Origin: Paenibacillus oenotherae
GTDB taxonomy: Bacteria > Bacillota > Bacilli > Paenibacillales > Paenibacillaceae
DNA length: 64,000 nucleotides
Reading direction: 5' to 3'
Assembly (NCBI RefSeq): GCF_019443105.1
Contig: NZ_JAHZIJ010000022.1
Location: 1 to 64,000, forward strand
The notes under the pieces were generated by a model. It worked only from the letters and a program-made list of their open reading frames with translations, searched no databases and was not told where the DNA came from. Positions 58,033-64,000 of the stretch are shown here, one piece after another. Every line of letters starts with the position of its first letter. Position 1 is the first letter of the stretch. Made by a program: the position numbers and the translations under genes.

Positions 58033-59526
58033 TCACTTCGAATAATATGCCTCAAGTGCTTGTTCCGCCCGGTAGCGGGCCCGATTAAATGAAGGCCAAT
58101 CATGATCTGTCCGGGATAAACGTCCCCAGTTTCTTTTTAGATAATACTTCATGTCCGGGTATTCCTCCTGTCCGAAGGAAGCGAGCAGCGGGATCGCATC
58201 TGATGACAAGCGGCTTAAATACGAAGCGTCGATTTGTCCGGTTGTCCGGAACCGGTCGATATTATTCTGCGCAATAATGACATCCATCCCGATATAATTC
58301 ACGGCCAAGTACGCAAGCAGGCTGATAACGATGTAACATTTCGCCAGAGAGATGCGCTTGATCGCAATGCATAGACAGGCTGTAATCAGCAGCAGACCCA
58401 GGTAGATCATAAAGGCATGAACGAGAAATCGAATATAGGTGTAGCCATACTTCGCCTCGTAGAGATCCAGCCGCATGTAAGCTGAGTAGAGCATGACAGC
58501 CGAGCAGGCAATCAGCAAATAAAGCATGTAACGGTTCATTGTAATGAGCGTCCCGCCCCCTCGTCCGCCGAAGGCCATTGTGCAGAGGATAATAGAAAAG
58601 TTGATGACCGATACCGCAACCAGCTCGATAAAACCGCTCCTCGCATACTCGGCGTAGGACTTGTCAGCCGGCAGCCCCCCATCCCAAGCGCCAAACAGAT
58701 AAGAGAACTGAATGATCACGAACATCACATATACGATATTGATCGCAATTAATACGGTAGCGATAATAATAGGATCAAGCTGGCGTCTGTCTGGGCTTTC
58801 CTCCGCTTCTCCGTTCTCCTCCCACTCGTATTTCTTTGGATGAAGGAACCCTCTTAAATAAGCGAACATGACATTACCTGCAATGATGACCCATGCGAGC
58901 CGTACCAACCCCTCACCTAGTGACAGCCCTCCCACCCAATAGGGAAATCGGGTAAGGGCAAGATGGAACATCCCGTCTGCAGAAGATAACAACAGGAGGA
59001 TGACGAATAGCAATGGCACCGCAATCGACAAGCCAATCAGCACCTTGCTCATCACTTCCTTCTGGCGGCTGCCCAGCTTGCGGCTGACAGAATGCCTGGC
59101 AACCTTCGTTGCAGCAGGCCAGTGGCGGAATAACTGTGGAATAGCATAATCCATCACATCGGTGAAGAGGCGGATATGATCCCAGGACAGTTTGCGGAAG
59201 CTCAGCATCAGCGTCAAATGCAGACAAATGAGCGCGGGGATGACCACTAGATTCAGTCCGTAGAAGACAGGATTGTCAAACCACACATACGTCATCGAGA
59301 GCATCATAATGCTGCCGAACAACATCCAGCCGTACCCCGGAGGATGCTGCTGAATCCGGTCCTTGGCGAACAGAAGCATATACAGATAGAAGCAGATAAC
59401 GAAGATCGGGTAGGATACACCGAGCAGATTGCCATAAAATAAATATTGATGAAGCACAGCCAGAGCAAACGCGGCAATCAGTGCCGCAAGAGGCCGTTTT
59501 GAAGCATGCTGAAGCGTCGGACCCAT
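58033..59526 (-). CDS. DUF4173 polytopic membrane protein
   Basis: 497 residues with about 11-12 hydrophobic segments. The region VLIAINIVYVMFVIIQFSYLFGA with a following loop (LPADKSYAEYARSGFIELVAVSVINFSIIL) is the DUF4173 hallmark (YLFGG..YAEYAR.GFxELL). The C-terminal 90 residues are soluble and helical (SYLSRLSSDAIPLLASFGQEEYPDMKYYLKRN). Function unknown. ATG 59526 has GGGGGTATATACCA upstream, a moderate site. It is monocistronic. Confidence 0.87.
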   Translation of the reverse strand: MGPTLQHASKRPLAALIAAFALAVLHQYLFYGNLLGVSYPIFVICFYLYMLLFAKDRIQQHPPGYGWMLFGSIMMLSMTYVWFDNPVFYGLNLVVIPALICLHLTLMLSFRKLSWDHIRLFTDVMDYAIPQLFRHWPAATKVARHSVSRKLGSRQKEVMSKVLIGLSIAVPLLFVILLLLSSADGMFHLALTRFPYWVGGLSLGEGLVRLAWVIIAGNVMFAYLRGFLHPKKYEWEENGEAEESPDRRQLDPIIIATVLIAINIVYVMFVIIQFSYLFGAWDGGLPADKSYAEYARSGFIELVAVSVINFSIILCTMAFGGRGGGTLITMNRYMLYLLIACSAVMLYSAYMRLDLYEAKYGYTYIRFLVHAFMIYLGLLLITACLCIAIKRISLAKCYIVISLLAYLAVNYIGMDVIIAQNNIDRFRTTGQIDASYLSRLSSDAIPLLASFGQEEYPDMKYYLKRNWGRLSRTDHDWPSFNRARYRAEQALEAYYSK

Positions 59527-59639
59527 TGGTATATACCCCCAGAATTGGACTATCTAATCTTCATTCTAGCTACTAAAATAAGAATATAAATAGAAATTAT
59601 TCATGCATTAATTTCGTATTTTAGAGCCGTTTATTTTCC

Positions 59640-59815
59640 GAATGCGAAGGAACCGGAACGCTCTGTGAACCCGTGATTCGGCGACCGGGTGACCGGGTGA
59701 CCCCGCCAGCGGCGAGGGGATCTGGAGGTCTGGGGACCTCGTGATCCAGAGGGCTCACGACTCAGAGATCCGGCCGGGCTGCCGAAGTAAGTCCAGTGGA
59801 TCTGCTGACGAGGTT
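59640..59815. other. G/C-rich low-complexity stretch
   Basis: No gene. It contains GACCGGGT direct repeats (59680-59700) and several GATC(T/C)GG/GGACC words forming imperfect dyads such as GATCTGGAGGTC..GGACCTCGTGATC near 59720-59745. It separates the DUF4173 promoter region from repeat copy 6. Confidence 0.4.
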
Positions 59816-59824
59816 AGTGGCAGA

Positions 59825-60240
59825 AAAGTGGTATTCCTGCGTAAATGCAGGAATTTCGGTTAAAATAGGCGATATATAGTAAAATTCCTGCGAATATGCA
59901 GGAATATGGAGAAAAATGATCCCGTTTCAGGAAATAAGGCAAAAATCCCTGCACTTTGGCAGGCATTTTCGCTCTAGCAAGCCGAAACGAGAACAAGCCT
60001 GCTCTTATGCATGCATTTACACACGCACGTACTCATACACTTTCGCACACACTTACGTCACGCACGTACTCACACACTTTCGCACACACTTACGTCACGC
60101 ACGTACTCATACACTTTCGCGCACATTTACTCTCACGCACGTACTCATACACTTTCGCACACACTTTCGTCACACACGTACTCATACACTTTCGCATGCT
60201 CTTACTCACGCTCTTACACCACTCACTTACGTCACTCACT
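59825..60240 (+). repeat. Intergenic four-module CCTGC hairpin repeat with 37-bp tandem tail (copy 6)
   Basis: Modules: 59833-59854 (ATTCCTGCGTAAATGCAGGAAT), 59884-59905 (ATTCCTGCGAATATGCAGGAAT), 59946-59968 (CCCTGCACTTTGGCAGGCA) and 59997-60015 (GCCTGCTCTTATGCATGC). Immediately after come about five tandem 37-bp units beginning CGCACGTACTCATACAC at 60024, 60061, 60098, 60136 and 60173, then decayed copies to about 60240. This is the only copy between divergent genes. Confidence 0.85.
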
Positions 60241-60429
60241 TACGCTGGAATCATCGCAACCTGTTCGCAACCTGTTCGCGGCCGTTTATGGAATTGATCC
60301 CATAATAGGCAACCGCAGCTCATTCATTGCCAATACCTTCACATACTGACTATCTACTCTCTATTCAAGCTGGTAAAATAAGAAAAATAATAGCGGAATG
60401 TGCTGCATATTTTGAAAGGCGATGATTCC

Positions 60430-62115
60430 ATGAAACTCCATAACCAGTTCCTGCGGCTGCACTCCCGTTGCAACGACAATAATGTCATCTCCATTACACT
60501 CGGTGACATAGCGAAGATATTGGATTGCACGCACCGCAATGCGATGATGATTATCAACCATATGGCGGAGCTCGGATGGATCACCTGGACCTCCCAGCGC
60601 GGAAGAGGACGCCGCTCTACACTGCACTTTCTCGTTCAGCCGCAGGAGATTGCGGTGCAATCCATGATGGAGGCCATCAATCGCAAAGACATCAAGCGCG
60701 CGCTTGACGGCATCAGCTACCATACGCAATCATCAGTGCTTCAGGAGCATCTGCAGGGATGGCTGCTGACTTACTTCGGGCAGCATTCCGAGATCAGGAG
60801 AGACCGGCAGATCGACACGCTGAGACTGCCCATTCGGGAGCAGATTGGAACCGTTGATCCGCTCTATATGAATCTGTTGGCCGAATCCTTCATCTCCAGC
60901 CATGTGTTCGACGGACTCCTCCGCAGAAGCAACGGCTCCGATGAGGAGATATTGCCGAATATTGCGCACGCTTGGGATGTAGATCAGAGCCGCACCGTCT
61001 GGACCTTCTTCCTGCGCAAGGAGGTGCTGTTCCATAACGGCAGAATTATGACGGCCGAGGATGTTGTCTATACCTTCGAGCGTTTAATCCATACCTCGCG
61101 CAGAACGTTGTACAGCTCTATTTTCAGACTGATCCGCTCTATTCGGGCTCTCACGCCAACTACGGTCAGAATCGAGCTCAAGGAGCCCAACGAGCTGTTC
61201 CTGCCGTTCCTGTGCACCAGCCGTGCGGCAATCGTTCCACGAGACTTGGAGCAGTTGGGAGAAGCGGGATTCGGCATTAAACCGGTAGGTACTGGGCCAT
61301 TCAAGGTGACGGAGATGAATGAGAGCCTTTGCTCGCTGGAGGTGTTCGCGCATTATTTTCGGGGAAGGGCCCATCTTGATCGTGTGGAGATCGTTCATGT
61401 GCCGTGGGATATGATGCCGGGCAGCAGCCAGGCTGCCGACAGCCTGTCGCCCTTTCATCTGATTCATAACTCTGCTTCTGCCGGGGACGAATGGAGCCAT
61501 CTCCATTCCGACGTCTCGGTGCGCAAATTCATTACATGCAATACCAAAAAAACCGGACCGCTAAGCGATCCGGCTATTCGAGCCCATGTGCTGTCCTGCT
61601 TGAGGGGAGAAGCGGCTGAGCAACGGCAATCGCTGCAGGGCTGCGCACTGCAAATTGCTACGATTCCGCAATACAGACAGGATGCGGAATTCGCTGCCGA
61701 GATCTTGATGAAGCAAGGCTGCGACTGTTCCGTCCTTGCCGCTTCACCGGAGGAGTTCAAAGGCGCCGTCCGCCTGGAATCCGACCTTATTCTCTTCGCA
61801 TTTGTCCGCGATCGCGATGAACAGCTTCGCCTGTTCGATCTCTACCTGACGATAGCCGAGCATGTGGAGGCGCATACCCGAATCGATATCGAGACCTCGC
61901 TGCGCAGCATAGCGCGCGCACGCGATCCGCAAGCCAGAGCGTACGGGTTCAAGGAGATCGAGACCCGTCTGCTGCAAGAGCAGCAGCTGTTTATTATGTC
62001 GGAGAGACCGGTTCAGACCGCTTATCTGCCCTCTGTTCGAGGTGTAACATTCAATTCGCAGGGCTGGGTGGATCTAAGGAATGTCTGGTTTCCTCCGGTC
62101 TCAACCCTTACATAA
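60430..62115 (+). CDS. SgrR-family regulator with SBP_bac_5 domain
   Basis: 561 residues from ATG 60430 (AAAGGCG upstream). The N-terminal SgrR winged helix (about 1-90: FLRLHSRCNDNNVISITLGDIAKILDCTHRNAMMIINHMAELGWITWTSQRGRGRRSTLHF) is followed by a solute-binding family 5 domain (from about 130: GTVDPLYMNLLAESFISSHVFDGLLRR, HAWDVDQSRTVWTFFLRKEVLFHNGR, TAEDVVYTFERLI, GTGPFKVTEMNESLCSLEVFAHYFRG). Relatives sense a small ligand and activate transporter genes, usually adjacent. No transporter is adjacent here. The protein is complete. Confidence 0.9.
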   Translation: MKLHNQFLRLHSRCNDNNVISITLGDIAKILDCTHRNAMMIINHMAELGWITWTSQRGRGRRSTLHFLVQPQEIAVQSMMEAINRKDIKRALDGISYHTQSSVLQEHLQGWLLTYFGQHSEIRRDRQIDTLRLPIREQIGTVDPLYMNLLAESFISSHVFDGLLRRSNGSDEEILPNIAHAWDVDQSRTVWTFFLRKEVLFHNGRIMTAEDVVYTFERLIHTSRRTLYSSIFRLIRSIRALTPTTVRIELKEPNELFLPFLCTSRAAIVPRDLEQLGEAGFGIKPVGTGPFKVTEMNESLCSLEVFAHYFRGRAHLDRVEIVHVPWDMMPGSSQAADSLSPFHLIHNSASAGDEWSHLHSDVSVRKFITCNTKKTGPLSDPAIRAHVLSCLRGEAAEQRQSLQGCALQIATIPQYRQDAEFAAEILMKQGCDCSVLAASPEEFKGAVRLESDLILFAFVRDRDEQLRLFDLYLTIAEHVEAHTRIDIETSLRSIARARDPQARAYGFKEIETRLLQEQQLFIMSERPVQTAYLPSVRGVTFNSQGWVDLRNVWFPPVSTLT

Positions 62116-62169
62116 CGGGCGATATGTGCTGGCTGTCAACCACACGCGCATGGCTCATGGCAGGTTCCG

Positions 62170-62206
62170 CCTACGCATACGCATACGCCTACGCCTACGC
62201 CTACAC
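62170..62206. repeat. Hexanucleotide repeat (CCTACG/CATACG)
   Basis: About six tandem units of CTACGC/ATACGC between the SgrR-type gene and the 3' end of the restriction gene, so it lies just beyond the stop codon of the latter. Confidence 0.8.
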
Positions 62207-64000
62207 CTAGCAGCGAATTTTGCTCTTGAAGTCGTTATAGCTGTCCGCCCAGTGGAAATCCACATCATGGGACACTGCTTTGAAATGCAGCTCGCCGCAC
62301 CTGATCTTCAGTCTTTCGACGCCCGACAAATCCGCATAATCCTTATCCGTCTTCGTCTCGACGATGAAATACAGCTTGGCGGTGCGGCCTTCTCCTCTAT
62401 AAATAACCGCCCAGTCGGGGGAATATTCCCCATATGGCGTATCGATTACAAAGCCGCCGCGCTTGATCTTCGTGTAGAGAAGCACCCGTTCATCGGAATC
62501 CAGCCGCTCGGCGAACTCCCGCTCTCCCTTGCTGTCAAGCTTGTAGTACTTGTGCATCGCCCTTCGGTTGCCGGATGCCGTTGCATAGATGCTGCCTGAT
62601 GCTTCATCCAGCATAGCCCGGTCAATGGCGTCCGCCTCGAAGATCGTGCGGTCATCGAACTTGTAGCCCTCGATGAGCCCATACTCCGTAATCCCGGCGG
62701 CCTTGAATTCCTTCAGCTTCCCCTTGATCCGCTGCGTTGCGGCATCCAGAATATCCTGATTGCCCAGCAGCCGCCTTCCCTCCAAACCAGAGATGATCCT
62801 GTAGATCGCGAGCCGTGGAAGCAGCGTATGGTACATGATATAGTTGATGATCTCAAAATCGCTTTTCTGCCGCACCCCGGTCTGCTCTCCGGCATCCTCG
62901 TATTCGAAATGAAGGAACGACTCCCCCAGCACGAACTTTTGCCCCTCGTTAAAGGCCGCTTTGCCTGTTTCAATGCCGTACTCGCTGCGCAGCCGCTTGT
63001 GCCGCAGCAGGCCGTCCAATTCAACGATGCAAGCGGCAACAAATGCCTCATGATCGATTTGCACCCGGTACATCGTACGCTTGGCCATCCGGACGCTAAG
63101 CTCTCCAAGCAGCATGGCGAAGTATTCCTCCGACATGTAGCTGTGCGGGCCGTTCTCGACCGGGACATCATCCCCGTTCTTGATGGGAATCCGCTTCGTC
63201 CCTTTCGCGAGCATAAGCTGGATGAGCTTCTCCTTAATCATTGTGCCATGCTCCTGCAGGACCGTATCCTTGAAGTCCAGCGTGCGAATCTCCCCGGCAT
63301 CCTTGGTCAAACGGTTCTTCCCATCGATCAGCCCCTGCGCAAGCAGCTCATTCCTGAGCGTATCCACCAGCTCAGCGGTCAGCTTACGGGCCGGGAGGCC
63401 CCCTTGCCCAAGCGCTTGATGAATAATCTCTGCTGTCACTTCATCCTTGTCAAAGCCCGTCTGCTCATTGAAATCCTGCTGAAGCGCAGCCGCGAAATGG
63501 TCATAATAATCATTGGCAATGATCGTCAATTCATTGAGATCGGCATCCGTACAGCGGTTCCCATTGGTATCCACCGGCAATCGAAGTCCCCGGCCGATCT
63601 CCTGCTTCTTAGCGATCTCCGAGCCTCCGCGCTTCAATGTGCATAGGGTGAAGACGTTGGGATTATCCCAGCCCTCCCGCAGCGCCGAGTGGGAGAAAAT
63701 AAAAGCGAGCGGCTCCTCGAAGGAGATCAGCTCATCCTTCTTCTCCAGAATAAGCTCAATTCCCCGATCCACATCCTCCTGCGACTTCTGCTTGAGCTTC
63801 TGCTCATCGAGCACGCTCTCCCAATTCTCCACCTCTACAGCATTCCGGTTCTTGTCCACGGCAAAATAACCCTCGCGAACCCTTCCGATGTCCTTGTAAT
63901 GCTTGAACAGGGCCGGATATTCGGCGAACAGCCCTCTCCAGCCGTCATCCGCCGTCACCTTCGCATATTCTTCATCGAAGATGCGGAGGTATTCGCCCCG
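62207..64000 (-). CDS. Type III restriction enzyme, R (Res) subunit, C-terminal part
   Basis: 597 residues are visible; the frame is open to the right window edge (RGEYLRIFDEEYAKVTADDG enters from outside). The helicase C-terminal lobe shows AFIFSHSALREGWDNPNVFTLCTLK (motif V) and KKQEIGRGLRLPVD (motif VI arginines). The last 150 residues form the endonuclease: SPDWAVIYRGEGRTAKLYFIVETKTDKDY is a PD-(D/E)xK site, near the C-terminus as in Type III Res. It cleaves DNA with its Mod methyltransferase partner, whose gene should lie upstream, beyond the window. No frameshift is seen. Confidence 0.9.
   Translation of the reverse strand, partial: RGEYLRIFDEEYAKVTADDGWRGLFAEYPALFKHYKDIGRVREGYFAVDKNRNAVEVENWESVLDEQKLKQKSQEDVDRGIELILEKKDELISFEEPLAFIFSHSALREGWDNPNVFTLCTLKRGGSEIAKKQEIGRGLRLPVDTNGNRCTDADLNELTIIANDYYDHFAAALQQDFNEQTGFDKDEVTAEIIHQALGQGGLPARKLTAELVDTLRNELLAQGLIDGKNRLTKDAGEIRTLDFKDTVLQEHGTMIKEKLIQLMLAKGTKRIPIKNGDDVPVENGPHSYMSEEYFAMLLGELSVRMAKRTMYRVQIDHEAFVAACIVELDGLLRHKRLRSEYGIETGKAAFNEGQKFVLGESFLHFEYEDAGEQTGVRQKSDFEIINYIMYHTLLPRLAIYRIISGLEGRRLLGNQDILDAATQRIKGKLKEFKAAGITEYGLIEGYKFDDRTIFEADAIDRAMLDEASGSIYATASGNRRAMHKYYKLDSKGEREFAERLDSDERVLLYTKIKRGGFVIDTPYGEYSPDWAVIYRGEGRTAKLYFIVETKTDKDYADLSGVERLKIRCGELHFKAVSHDVDFHWADSYNDFKSKIRC

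Noticed and set aside
60024-60205. Possible CRISPR array (37-bp repeats)
   Set aside because: The units are head-to-tail with no unique spacers and no cas genes nearby; it is a simple tandem repeat.
59916-60349. Three overlapping His/Thr-rich frames of 112-129 codons
   Set aside because: All three frames are open because the 37-bp tandem array lacks stops; none has initiation signals or a recognisable product.

Overview
The window looks like a chromosomal segment of a Paenibacillus-type member of the Bacillales (Firmicutes). The grounds are strong AGGAGG-type ribosome binding sites, frequent GTG/TTG starts, intermediate GC content, and genes with close Bacillus counterparts (KhtTU, MhqNOD, the YwrABCD cluster, CotH, PhoP-type promoter boxes). 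I found no rRNA, tRNA, IS transposase or CRISPR array. The last CDS runs off the right edge and a short C-terminal fragment enters at the left edge.

Layout. 0-8.3 kb: housekeeping and stress genes: a TVP38/TMEM64 membrane protein, a DUF2167 protein, an XRE regulator, a nitroreductase divergent from an HxlR regulator, a KhtT/KhtU K+/H+ antiporter, and a HAD phosphatase. 8.4-13.8 kb: a 5'-nucleotidase-type metallophosphatase and a phosphonate-type importer phnD-phnC-phnE-phnE. 13.8-20.3 kb: accessory material: an isolated phage tail-terminator-like gene, a secreted protein, an ECF sigma/DUF4367 anti-sigma pair, a two-gene ABC exporter, and an orphan PBSX-like regulatory cassette (sigma-like activator, 54-aa gene, Xre repressor, ImmA protease). 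20.3-25.9 kb: pepT, a 114-bp tandem repeat array, a three-gene ABC-2 exporter and an AraC regulator. 26.0-32.0 kb: a hexonate catabolic operon uxaB-uxaA-lgoD-like-kdgK-kdgA. In order it would take L-galactonate through tagaturonate, altronate, KDG and KDPG to pyruvate plus glyceraldehyde-3-phosphate; no uronate isomerase gene is present.

32.4-37.1 kb: a CotH/DUF4956/VTC-domain operon and a lipoprotein phosphatase behind a good PhoP box. 37.4-44.5 kb: an eight-gene minus-strand operon (ABC importer, isochorismatase-like hydrolase, cupin, amidase, creatininase-family and FAH-family enzymes), probably a catabolic route for an unidentified organonitrogen compound. 44.7-48.2 kb: a GGT-like enzyme divergent from an Lrp regulator and a split chromate transporter. 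48.9-53.0 kb: a quinone/electrophile-stress operon mhqN-mhqO-mhqD with two MhqR-like palindromes, divergent from a catalase. 53.4-57.4 kb: a lipase, then a cobalamin riboswitch controlling cbiMNQO. 58.0-64.0 kb: a DUF4173 membrane protein, an SgrR-type regulator, and the C-terminal part of a type III restriction enzyme.

The most unusual signal is in the intergenic DNA. Six intergenic regions carry the same architecture: four short CCTGC-N5-8-GCAGG (or GCATG/GCATC) inverted-repeat modules about 45-60 bp apart. Four of the six copies share extended homology of about 200-300 bp, and two of these, in opposite orientation, flank the mhq/catalase block. Several copies end in, or sit next to, tandem repeat arrays.
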